NCBI RefSeq assembly: GCF_030518235.1
Contig: NZ_JAULSA010000001.1
Location: 954,217-1,018,216 of the forward strand
Source: Saccharibacillus sp. CPCC 101409
GTDB lineage: Bacteria > Bacillota > Bacilli > Paenibacillales > Paenibacillaceae
Reading direction: 5' to 3'
DNA length: 64,000 bases
Shown: piece after piece, positions 37,334-45,110 of the stretch
How the letters are laid out: the number at the start of each line of letters is the position of its first letter
Position numbering within the stretch: the first letter of the stretch is position 1
Position numbers and translations under genes: made by a program
Notes under the pieces: generated by a model
What the model saw: only the letters and a program-made list of their open reading frames with translations
Database searches by the model: none
Told to the model about the DNA's origin: nothing

Positions 37334-38776
37334 TTGAAGCGCTGGACGATCGCAATCGGAATATTGTCGGCACTGGTCCTGACTTTCGACAAACAAGACG
37401 TGCAAGCCAAATCTTCCCCCGCGCTGCTGGACAATGTGCTTAAAGGAGCGGCCGATGCCGTCGACCACACGGTGGGCGGTGTATCCGATTCAGTCAATCA
37501 AACGGTAGGAGGCGCGACCAACGCGCTGGAGCAAACAGTAAACGGAACCTTAAACCAGACCGACCAGGCCGTTCAGGGAACTTTCGATCAGGCGGGACAA
37601 GCAGCCGGAGGGCTGTTGTCGCCGGTGACGGAACCCGCGGCGGGTACAGTAGGAAGTGTATTAAATACGGTGGAGGGAGTCGTGAGCGGTACAAGCGGCA
37701 TCGTCAATGAAAGCGTTGACATCCCGCTTAACGCGATTCCGGAAGTAACCGGCGTTGTAAACGGCAAGGCAGCCGATCCTGTAGGCACATTGGTCAAAGA
37801 AACGCAGCAAGCGGTGAAAGAAGTAGAAAAAACGGCCGGAAACGCGGCGGCAAATGCCGCTTCGGTCGCGGAAGGAACAGGCAAAGTTGTCGACGGAGTG
37901 AAGAAGACCGTAGAGAACGTCGTGAAGGAAACGCGGAAAACGGTCGATAAAACCGTCGAAGCCCTTCCGAAGCCGGGCGTCAGTCCAAGCGAACCGCCGG
38001 CGGTCTCGCAGCCCAAGCCTCCGGCGGCGCCGAAACCGGAAGTCAAAGCTTCTGAGGCGAGCGAGAGGCACGAAAGTTCGCCGCAGCGCGAAGCCGATTC
38101 TCAGCCTGCGCCGGGCGAACCGAGCCCTTCGCAAGCGCAGCCCGAAGCTGCGGCCCCGGCCGTACGCGGCCAAGCCGTAAAGACGGAGCCTTCGGCGCCG
38201 CAGGCCGAATCGAATCCGCCGGCCGAGCCGTCGGATTCGACAAAGGCCGCGCCGAAGCCAAGCGAAGCTGCGGCGAATACGGTTCGTATTCAGACCGTGC
38301 CGCAGTCGCAAGATTCGGCGGAAGCCGCCGCGCAGCCGATCAACGACGGAGCGGGACAGCCGCTGCGCTCCGCGGGACAAGCGGTAAGCGAGCGGCCGGA
38401 AACGGCCCGCGAAGCCGCAGTCGATGCGGAACCCGCAAACGCGGCGGCGCAGATCGACAAACCGGCCGTTACGCCGGGCGTCAAAGCGGCGTCGGAGCCG
38501 GAACCTCTGGCTCCGCGCGAAGGGCGGCAGACTCTGCCGCCGCCGGTGCCCGCCCTGCTGGCGGACGCCGCGCAAAGCCGGACCGTATCCGGCCCGACTC
38601 AGGGCGGATCGGGTTCTCCGGCTCCGCAGGTGCCGATCGCGCACCTGTATACCGGATTCTCGGCCGCCGGTCGGCAGCCGATGTATCGGCTGAAGACCTT
38701 CTCCGATAACGGAGGCAGCCAATGGATTAACGCACCGCCTTTTTCACCACCGAAGCAAGCTCCCTTTTTGACTTGA
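37334..38776 (+). CDS. Secreted Ala/Pro-rich repetitive protein, unknown function
   Basis: Not recognised. 480 residues: signal peptide (1-25, cleavage near VQAKS), a region of amphipathic repeats with the pattern VGGVSDSVNQTVGG, EQTVNGTLNQTDQ, VQGTFDQAGQ (about 40-220), then a long Pro/Ala/Glu-rich disordered tail with no membrane anchor. Start TTG 37334 is set by AAAGGAGGTGA 6 nt upstream. It is followed after 26 nt by the LPXTG repeat protein, with no terminator between them, so the two are probably co-expressed surface components. Confidence 0.8.
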   Translation: MKRWTIAIGILSALVLTFDKQDVQAKSSPALLDNVLKGAADAVDHTVGGVSDSVNQTVGGATNALEQTVNGTLNQTDQAVQGTFDQAGQAAGGLLSPVTEPAAGTVGSVLNTVEGVVSGTSGIVNESVDIPLNAIPEVTGVVNGKAADPVGTLVKETQQAVKEVEKTAGNAAANAASVAEGTGKVVDGVKKTVENVVKETRKTVDKTVEALPKPGVSPSEPPAVSQPKPPAAPKPEVKASEASERHESSPQREADSQPAPGEPSPSQAQPEAAAPAVRGQAVKTEPSAPQAESNPPAEPSDSTKAAPKPSEAAANTVRIQTVPQSQDSAEAAAQPINDGAGQPLRSAGQAVSERPETAREAAVDAEPANAAAQIDKPAVTPGVKAASEPEPLAPREGRQTLPPPVPALLADAAQSRTVSGPTQGGSGSPAPQVPIAHLYTGFSAAGRQPMYRLKTFSDNGGSQWINAPPFSPPKQAPFLT

Positions 38777-38802
38777 AAAATCAAAAAAAGGGAGCGATAA
38801 CA

Positions 38803-41139
38803 ATGAAAAAGACGGTAAAAGCATTTTGGACAACAGGTTTTGCGGCCGCTGTACTGGTATGCGCACAGGGAGCCGTGTCGGCGGAAGAAAGTCAGACGAC
38901 TTCAAGCAACGACTCGGCGAACTATTCCCTGCTGAATATCCAGGCGGACGGCGTCGTCGGCGACAGCCTCCACCTCGGCGTATTGGAAAGCCGGAACACG
39001 AACTCCAACGATGCAAACAACGCGGATTCTTCTTCGGCCGATACGACGGGAAGCGACTATAACGCGGTGGTAAACGCCAACCTCGACCAGGTGCTGGGCG
39101 ATCAGGTTCATGTAGGCGTACTGGAAAGCAGCGAAGTAAATACTTCTTCTGTAGAAGGCACGACGGACGGTGAAAATGAAACTGCCGCTGCGGAAACCCG
39201 GAACAGCGAACACAACGCCGTTGTGAACGCGACTCTGAACGAAGTGGTAGGCGATCAGATTCACGTCGGCGTACTGGAAAACAAAGAAGAAAACACTTCT
39301 TCGAACAGCAACGGTGCAGCGAACAGTGAAGACGAAACTTCTGCTGCGGAAACCCGAAACAGCGAACACAACGCCGTTGTAAACGCGAACCTGGACGAAG
39401 TAGTAGGCGATCAGATTCATGTCGGCGTACTGGAAAGCAAAGAAGAGAATTCTTCTTCGAACAACGGTGCAGCGAACAGTGAAGATGAAAATACTGCTGC
39501 GGAAACCACGAACAGCGAATACAACGCCGTTGTGAACGCGAACCTGGACGAAGTAGTCGGCGATCAGATTCACGTTGGCGTACTGGAAAGCAAAGAAGAA
39601 AACACTTCTTCGAGCAGCAACGGTGCAGCAAACAGTGAAGATGAAAATGCTGCTGCGGAAACCACGAACAGCGAATACAACGCCTTTGTGAACGCGAACC
39701 TGGACGAAGTAGTCGGCGATCAGATTCATGTTGGCGTACTGGAAAACAAAGAAGAAACTTCTTCTTCGAACAACGGTGCAGCGAACAGTGAAGATGAAAC
39801 TTCTGCTGCGGAAACCACGAACAGCGAGCACAACGCCGTTGTAAACGCGAACCTGGACGAAGTAGTAGGCGATCAGATTCATGTCGGCGTACTGGAAAGC
39901 AAAGAAGAAACTTCTTCTTCGAACAACGGTGCAGCGAACAGTGAAGATGAAACTTCTGCTGCGGAAACCACGAACAGCGAATACAATGCCGTTGTGAATG
40001 CGACTCTGGATGAAGTAGTCGGCGATCAGATTCACGTCGGCGTACTGGAAAGCAAAGAAGAAAACACTTCTTCGAGCAGCAACGGTGCAGCGAACAGTGA
40101 ATACGATTCGCTGCTGAACGCAGATCTCGATCAGGTACTGGGCGATCAGATTCACGTCGGCGTGCTGGAAAATACAGAAACGGCCGTAAACGGCTCCGCT
40201 TCGACGGACAACGGATCGACGGTTGAACGTTCGAGCTCCCTGCTGGACCTGAATCTGGAAGGCGTCGTACCCGGTGTTCGCGTACAGGTGCTGAACCATT
40301 CGGAAACGGCGACTTCGGTACCGAACACAGATAACCAGGGAACGACTCCCGGAAACGGTAACGGAAACGGCAGCGAAGGCATGACGCCGGGAACCGGAAA
40401 TAACGGCATGACCCCGGGAACGGGGAACGGCGGCAGCGGCATGATTCCTGTCGCCGAAGGCGAGAATCCGGCTGAGGTGCCGGGAAACGGTAACGGCAGC
40501 AATGGCATGACGCCGGACAACGGCAGCGGAAACGGCGGCGGGATGACGACGCCGGGCAGCGAAATGACGAACGGCGAAAACAACGCCGCTCCGATCGTGC
40601 CGGGTACGACTATCGTGCCGAACGAAGATACGCCTTTTGCTTCGATTGACGGACGCGTGGATACTGCTTTGAACACGCCGAACGCCGTCGGCAATCCGCG
40701 CAGCGCCGACGACAATACGGTGACGGCCGCGGCGGCGCTCGGCGACGACAATACGGTGACGGCCGCGGCGGCGCTCGGCGACGACGAGTTCAACGTACCC
40801 GATGCTTCGGTAAGCCGCGGCGTTATGGCGAGCACAACAGTCAGATCGGGCGTAACGGCGTCTGCCGTCGCTCCGATCGCCGGACGTCCCGCCGCAGTGA
40901 GAAATGCGTTTGCCGCAAACGGCGACGCGCAGAGCGGCGCAATCGAAACGGCGGCATCCGACATTTCTGCCGCTTCCAATGGATCTGCGGCTTCCGCCGC
41001 TCCGATGCAGGCCTGGACCGGAGCGTCCGAGCTTCCGCAAACGGGTGAAACTTCGGATCCCTTTATGCAGCTGCTGCTCGGAATCGCGCTGATGGTGGCG
41101 GGCGCCATGCTGAGCATGGTTCGCCGCCCGCAATATTAA
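38803..41139 (+). CDS. LPXTG-anchored repeat surface protein
   Basis: Cell-wall protein of 778 residues. Signal peptide 1-27 (ends AVSA), ten repeats of about 50 residues from residue 41 to about 500, a Gly/Asn/Met-rich linker, then a C-terminal sorting signal: LPQTG at 744-748, a hydrophobic stretch and RRPQY. Each repeat carries a core like NAVVNANLDEVVGDQIHVGV and an acidic Ser/Asn/Glu linker. Start ATG 38803 has AAGGGAG upstream. No sortase gene is in the window. Role unknown; repeat number could vary between strains. Confidence 0.88.
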   Translation: MKKTVKAFWTTGFAAAVLVCAQGAVSAEESQTTSSNDSANYSLLNIQADGVVGDSLHLGVLESRNTNSNDANNADSSSADTTGSDYNAVVNANLDQVLGDQVHVGVLESSEVNTSSVEGTTDGENETAAAETRNSEHNAVVNATLNEVVGDQIHVGVLENKEENTSSNSNGAANSEDETSAAETRNSEHNAVVNANLDEVVGDQIHVGVLESKEENSSSNNGAANSEDENTAAETTNSEYNAVVNANLDEVVGDQIHVGVLESKEENTSSSSNGAANSEDENAAAETTNSEYNAFVNANLDEVVGDQIHVGVLENKEETSSSNNGAANSEDETSAAETTNSEHNAVVNANLDEVVGDQIHVGVLESKEETSSSNNGAANSEDETSAAETTNSEYNAVVNATLDEVVGDQIHVGVLESKEENTSSSSNGAANSEYDSLLNADLDQVLGDQIHVGVLENTETAVNGSASTDNGSTVERSSSLLDLNLEGVVPGVRVQVLNHSETATSVPNTDNQGTTPGNGNGNGSEGMTPGTGNNGMTPGTGNGGSGMIPVAEGENPAEVPGNGNGSNGMTPDNGSGNGGGMTTPGSEMTNGENNAAPIVPGTTIVPNEDTPFASIDGRVDTALNTPNAVGNPRSADDNTVTAAAALGDDNTVTAAAALGDDEFNVPDASVSRGVMASTTVRSGVTASAVAPIAGRPAAVRNAFAANGDAQSGAIETAASDISAASNGSAASAAPMQAWTGASELPQTGETSDPFMQLLLGIALMVAGAMLSMVRRPQY
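38923..40320 (+). repeat. Ten tandem coding repeats of about 150 bp
   Basis: Units of about 150-156 nt; units 3 to 8 are nearly the same at nucleotide level (for example GTAGTCGGCGATCAGATTCA recurs with minor changes), while units 1, 2, 9 and 10 have diverged. The pattern implies recent expansion of the central copies. Confidence 0.85.
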
Positions 41140-41161
41140 GGGGGCCTTTTGAGGCCCTTGA

Positions 41162-41219
41162 GACCCGCCTGCCGGGTTGGACCGCTATTTCGCGGTCTGC
41201 CGCAGGCGGTCTTTTTTTT
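41162..41219 (+). terminator. Rho-independent terminator after the LPXTG gene
   Basis: GACCCGCCTGC pairs with GCAGGCGGTC around an inner CCGC/GCGG hairpin, followed by T8. Confidence 0.85.
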
Positions 41220-41353
41220 GCGTTCCGCCTTGTTTACCGCTATCCGACACTCGCATTTTTGGCTGAAACCGCTCTCCTTATGATATAGTTTCTTTGTGAG
41301 CTTTTTTGCAAGGAGCAGCAGAGCAGTTATTTCGTTCGGGGAGATGAGAAGAC

Positions 41354-41641
41354 ATGATCAAGCATATCGTCTTTTTTAAATTGAAAAATCGTTCGGCGGA
41401 AAGCGTGGCGGAAGCGGCGGATGTGCTGCGGAGCATGGACGGAAAAATCGAACAGCTCAAATCGCTCGAAGTCGGTACGGATATCCTGCGCTCGGAGCGT
41501 TCTTACGATATCGCCTTGACCGCGACGGTCGATACGCTGGACGATCTTCAGGCTTACCAGGTTCACCCGGTGCACCGGGAGATCATCGAATACATCAACG
41601 GGGTCAAAGAAGTTTCCTACGCGGTCGATTACGAGGCGTAA
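41354..41641 (+). CDS. Dabb (stress-responsive alpha/beta barrel) domain protein
   Basis: Small dimeric ferredoxin-like barrel protein of 95 residues, PF07876 family. The start MIKHIVFFKLK and the C-terminal HREIIEYINGVKEVSYAVDYE are typical. Members serve diverse roles and this one has no informative neighbour. Start ATG 41354 has GGGGAG upstream. Confidence 0.88.
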   Translation: MIKHIVFFKLKNRSAESVAEAADVLRSMDGKIEQLKSLEVGTDILRSERSYDIALTATVDTLDDLQAYQVHPVHREIIEYINGVKEVSYAVDYEA

Positions 41642-41708
41642 GCCGCGCTGGCAGCCGAATAGAGTACCCGCCTGTAAGGGCGTTCGGACGAAACGGGAGG
41701 AACAGCCA

Positions 41709-42131
41709 TTGTATTACGTAAACCGGGAACAGATCGAGAAAAGGCTGCTGTCGCTGCCGCAGACGATCGAGGCGCTGCGTCTGACGGCGGCCGAATGGGA
41801 AGGGTCGCTGCTGCAGGGGATGGCGCAGGAACGCGCGCTGCATCTGGCGCTCGAAGCGGTGACCGATATCGGGAGCTACCTGATCGACGGCTTTATTATG
41901 CGCGACGCGGGCAGCTACGAGGATATCGTCGGCATCATCCACGAAGAAACGGTGATCGACGACGGACTGCACGACGTACTGATCCGGCTGGTGCGCCTGC
42001 GCCGGCCGCTGGTACAGGATTATTACGAATGGGACCGGAACGCGCTGCATCCGATGACGATGGAGCTGCCGGCGGCGCTGGAACGGTTTGCGGACGGCGT
42101 GAACCGGTATCTGCTTCGCGAGCTCGGCTGA
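41709..42131 (+). CDS. DUF86 (HepT-like) protein
   Basis: Helical protein of 140 residues, related to Bacillus YutE and to HepT toxins of the HepT-MntA systems. The YEDIVGIIHEE segment and the C-terminal LVRLRRPLVQDYYEW match the family. No nucleotidyltransferase partner (MntA) is adjacent, so it is probably a solitary housekeeping-type member, not a toxin. Start TTG 41709 has GGGAGGAAC upstream. Confidence 0.82.
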   Translation: MYYVNREQIEKRLLSLPQTIEALRLTAAEWEGSLLQGMAQERALHLALEAVTDIGSYLIDGFIMRDAGSYEDIVGIIHEETVIDDGLHDVLIRLVRLRRPLVQDYYEWDRNALHPMTMELPAALERFADGVNRYLLRELG

Positions 42132-42183
42132 AACCGGCCGGGGTTTAAGGCGCAGGGTTGGAAACGGAGGAGGAAGCGGAGAT

Positions 42184-43389
42184 ATGGTCGATTCAACGGA
42201 AGAAGAAAAAAAGGAAAACAGAAAGCTTAAACCGGGGTTCGCTCCGGTGTATGCGGTCGAGCTGCTGTTTCGGGAAGAGCCGCAGCTGGACGCGGCGCGC
42301 ATCCTGCAGGCGATTCATGCGCGAATCCGCAAGACCGCGATCAACACCGGACCGTTCCGGGAAACGGAGCGGATCGAGAACGAAGCGCTGCGGCGCAAAG
42401 AAACGACGGGCAGCGACGAGTTCGAGCTGGCGGCGGTGTTCTACCACGGCGATTATTCGGTAAACTTTACCGACGGGGAAGTGCCCGCGCAGACCCGGCT
42501 GTTCCGCCCGAGACTGCTGCGGCAGGACGTGAACTGGAACGGCGTGCTGGAGCAGAGCTGGAAGTGGGAAGGCGGAGCCGAGCGTCTGGGCGAGTACCGC
42601 TACGCGGTTACGCTGTGCGACTGGTATGCGGCTATGCTGCCGTTCGAGCGCCGGCTGGAGATGTTCCAGGCGGTGTTGGCAAGCGTGATCGAAACGATGG
42701 GCTGCGACGCGCTGTACTGGCAGCCGAGCGGACAGCTGATCGACGCCGGCAGTTTCCTGTCGTCGCATACCAGCGAGCCGCTGTACGGCGCGCTGAACGT
42801 GCGCGTGTACGATATGCAGTCGGCCGGAGGGCGCGAAGGCGAAGTGCTGGTCGACACGATCGGGCTGACGGCGCTCGGCATGGCGGATATTCAATGCCGG
42901 GTAGCGGGTTTGACGCCGGACCGGGTCATTCCGCTCATCTACGGCGCGGCCTATTATCTGTTCGGCAACGGCGGAGAGATCGACAACGGCGTGCTGCTCG
43001 GCGGAGCGGGGCTGAAATGGCGCTGCGAACGGCAGCGCTCGGCGCTCGCGCCGGAGCGGATCGTGATCGACCTGAATCCGGGTCGTCCGTTCTACGCGGG
43101 AACGCAGACCGAACAGCCGGTCGATCCGCAGGAGGCTGCGGAACGTCCCGAACAAAGCGAAGACGGTTCGGGCTGGCCGGACGACGGCTACGAGCCGGAG
43201 GAAGAACAGGACTACGGACCGGAGACCGGCTACAAGCTGCGCGACGAAGACGGCACGGAATTCCGTTCGGAACGCGAGTTCCGCCAGCGCGAACGCGAAG
43301 CGGCGCAGGAAGAACGTCTTCGCGGCACTTCGGACGAGTCTTCGCGTCCGTCCGATTCCGGCGAACCGGACGGATTCGAGCGCGAGTAG
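42184..43389 (+). CDS. DUF4261-like protein with acidic tail
   Basis: Cytoplasmic protein of 401 residues. The first 300 or so residues resemble the uncharacterised DUF4261 family (AVELLFREEPQLD, DALYWQPSGQLID, VDTIGLTALGMADIQCR); the assignment is from memory of the pattern and is moderate. The last 100 residues are Glu/Asp/Arg-rich and likely disordered. Start ATG 42184 has GGAGGAAGCGGAG upstream. It follows the DUF86 gene closely on the same strand. Confidence 0.65.
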   Translation: MVDSTEEEKKENRKLKPGFAPVYAVELLFREEPQLDAARILQAIHARIRKTAINTGPFRETERIENEALRRKETTGSDEFELAAVFYHGDYSVNFTDGEVPAQTRLFRPRLLRQDVNWNGVLEQSWKWEGGAERLGEYRYAVTLCDWYAAMLPFERRLEMFQAVLASVIETMGCDALYWQPSGQLIDAGSFLSSHTSEPLYGALNVRVYDMQSAGGREGEVLVDTIGLTALGMADIQCRVAGLTPDRVIPLIYGAAYYLFGNGGEIDNGVLLGGAGLKWRCERQRSALAPERIVIDLNPGRPFYAGTQTEQPVDPQEAAERPEQSEDGSGWPDDGYEPEEEQDYGPETGYKLRDEDGTEFRSEREFRQREREAAQEERLRGTSDESSRPSDSGEPDGFERE

Positions 43390-43413
43390 CCGCCGCTTGC
43401 GGCAAAAATCGTC

Positions 43414-43443
43414 TTGCGGCGTGCCTCCCGCTTCGTTTATGAT
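43414..43443 (+). promoter_or_regulatory. Promoter of murI
   Basis: TTGCGG, an 18-nt spacer and TATGAT, about 95 nt before the GTG start. Confidence 0.55.
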
Positions 43444-43539
43444 AGAGATTGTGTTTAAAATCAACCCCGCTTCCGTGCCGGCGCGTCTTCGGACATCCGG
43501 CGCGGAAGCGGGAAAACGATATGAAGGAAGCGTGTATTC

Positions 43540-44346
43540 GTGCAGCAAGCTATTGCCATTATGGATTCGGGAGTCGGCGGTCTGACCGTGGCCAGAGAGG
43601 TTATGCGCCAGCTTCCGAGAGAACAGATCATTTATTTCGGAGATACGGCCCGGACGCCTTACGGACCCCGCGATCTCGAAGAGGTACGTGCGTTTACGGA
43701 GCAGATCGTCGATTATCTGATGCAGTTCAATCCCAAGATGATCGTGATCGCCTGCAACACGGCGACGGCCGCCGCGCTGGACATTATCTCGGCGAAGGTG
43801 GATATCCCCGTGGTCGGCGTGATTCATCCGGGTGCCCGCGCCGCGATCAGCAAAGCGCGGAGCGGGATTATCGGCGTGATCGGGACCAAAGGGACGGTGG
43901 ACAGCGGGGCTTACGCCCAGGCGCTGAAGCAGATCTCGCCTTACGTCAACGTCGTCAGCCGCGCCTGTCCGCCGTTTGTTCCGCTGGTGGAGCAGGGGCA
44001 TTTCAGCGGCCGGTCCACTTACGAGATCGTCAAAAGCGAGCTGATGCCGCTGCGCGCGCTGCCGCTCGACTGCCTGATCCTGGGCTGCACGCATTATCCG
44101 TTTCTCGCGGATACGATCCAGCGGGTCATGGGCCCGTCCGTCAGCCTGATCAGCTCGGCGGAAGAGACGGCCCGCGAAGTCAGCGCCATCTTGTACGAGA
44201 AAGGCCAGCTCGAAACCGGCGACGGCGTGCCCGAGCACCGCTTTTTGCACAGCGGGGAATCGGACATGTTCGAGAAGATCGCGCAGAAATGGCTGGCCGA
44301 ATATATTGTCAGAGCGAAGGCGGTCTGGCAGGTCGCTTACGTCTGA
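43540..44346 (+). CDS. murI: Glutamate racemase
   Basis: Cofactor-independent racemase that makes D-glutamate for peptidoglycan. 268 residues. The two catalytic cysteines are Cys72 (ACNTATAAAL) and Cys183 (LGCTHYP, with His185), and the N-terminal MDSGVGGLTV and YFGDTARTPYG are typical. Start GTG 43540 has AAGGAAG 9 nt upstream. It is followed by the A-type Fe-S-like gene. Confidence 0.96.
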   Translation: MQQAIAIMDSGVGGLTVAREVMRQLPREQIIYFGDTARTPYGPRDLEEVRAFTEQIVDYLMQFNPKMIVIACNTATAAALDIISAKVDIPVVGVIHPGARAAISKARSGIIGVIGTKGTVDSGAYAQALKQISPYVNVVSRACPPFVPLVEQGHFSGRSTYEIVKSELMPLRALPLDCLILGCTHYPFLADTIQRVMGPSVSLISSAEETAREVSAILYEKGQLETGDGVPEHRFLHSGESDMFEKIAQKWLAEYIVRAKAVWQVAYV

Positions 44347-44416
44347 AGCGCCTGCCCGCCGCCCGTTCCAACCATTATAAGCCGCGGAGCACTCCGCTGA
44401 GCGAGAGGAGATTGTC

Positions 44417-44722
44417 ATGAAAGTCAAGATTACGCGCAACGCCGCGAAGAAACTGCTGGAAGAACTGAACAAGGAAGAAAACAAAGAGATGAAGCTGCGC
44501 GTGTTCGTTACGCATTCGCACGGCGACCATGCCCACTACGGCATGGACATCGACAAACAGAAGGACGGCGACCAACTCGTGTCGACGGACAAAGAAATCG
44601 ACGTTCTGCTGGACGCGAGCGAGCCGATGCTCGACGGCATCAAGATCGATTATCTGTACAGCGCCCAGGAAGAAGGCTTCGTCATCACGAATCCGTCCCA
44701 GGGCAACCACGGCGACCACTAA
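44417..44722 (+). CDS. HesB/IscA-fold protein lacking the cluster cysteines
   Basis: Protein of 101 residues with the A-type iron-sulfur carrier fold (KITRNAAKKLLEELNKEENKEMKLRVFV at the start, DASEPMLDGIKIDYLYS, FVITNP). The three cysteines that bind the cluster in IscA are absent: the sequence has no cysteine and instead a His-rich THSHGDHAHYG segment and a His-containing C-terminus. It belongs to the Bacillus YneR-like group of unknown function; metal binding through His is possible. Start ATG 44417 has GAGAGGAG upstream. Confidence 0.8.
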   Translation: MKVKITRNAAKKLLEELNKEENKEMKLRVFVTHSHGDHAHYGMDIDKQKDGDQLVSTDKEIDVLLDASEPMLDGIKIDYLYSAQEEGFVITNPSQGNHGDH

Positions 44723-44749
44723 GGCCGGCCGAAGAAGAAGGGAACAATC

Positions 44750-44977
44750 ATGGCCAACGATATTCGCGTCTGCGATAAATGCAACCATATCCGAATGAAA
44801 ACGATCGTGCCGAAGCTCCAGAAGATGGCGCCGGACGCCGAGATCAAAGTCGGCTGCAAGTCGTACTGCGGTCCCTGCGGCAAGCGGGCGTTCGTGTTCG
44901 TCAACGGGCGCTACGTCAGCGCTCCGACGGAAGCCGAAGTGCTGGAGAAGGTCGCGCCGTTTATCAAGAAATCGTAA
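44750..44977 (+). CDS. DUF1450 protein (YuzB-like)
   Basis: Small conserved Bacillota protein, 75 residues, with cysteine pairs CDKC (8, 11) and a CKSYCGPC cluster (36, 40, 43) that probably bind zinc or a cluster. Start ATG 44750 has AAGAAGGGAAC upstream. Function unknown. It follows the HesB-fold gene by 27 nt in the same operon. Confidence 0.88.
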   Translation: MANDIRVCDKCNHIRMKTIVPKLQKMAPDAEIKVGCKSYCGPCGKRAFVFVNGRYVSAPTEAEVLEKVAPFIKKS

Positions 44978-44984
44978 AAAGCAA

Positions 44985-45023
44985 AAAGCCCCCGGAATCC
45001 GCTGAGCGGAGATCGGGGGCTTT
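44985..45023. terminator. Rho-independent terminator after the DUF1450 gene
   Basis: AAAGCCCCCG pairs with CGGGGGCTTT, with an inner CCGCT/AGCGG stem. It lies between convergent genes. Confidence 0.8.
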
Positions 45024-45110
45024 CGTTTCGGTAGTATTAGCTGTGTGTTGTCCGGCGCATCCCGACAAACCGAATCGGATGCGCCGCGCGTTCGAAGTCC
45101 GCCGAGGCGC

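Noticed and set aside
38902..41133. 743-codon reverse frame opposite the LPXTG gene
   Set aside because: It arises from the coding repeats read backwards; it gives no sensible protein, and the + frame has signal peptide and sorting signal.
41709..42131. HepT-type toxin-antitoxin system
   Set aside because: No MntA nucleotidyltransferase partner is adjacent, and solitary DUF86 genes of this type are normal in Bacillus relatives.
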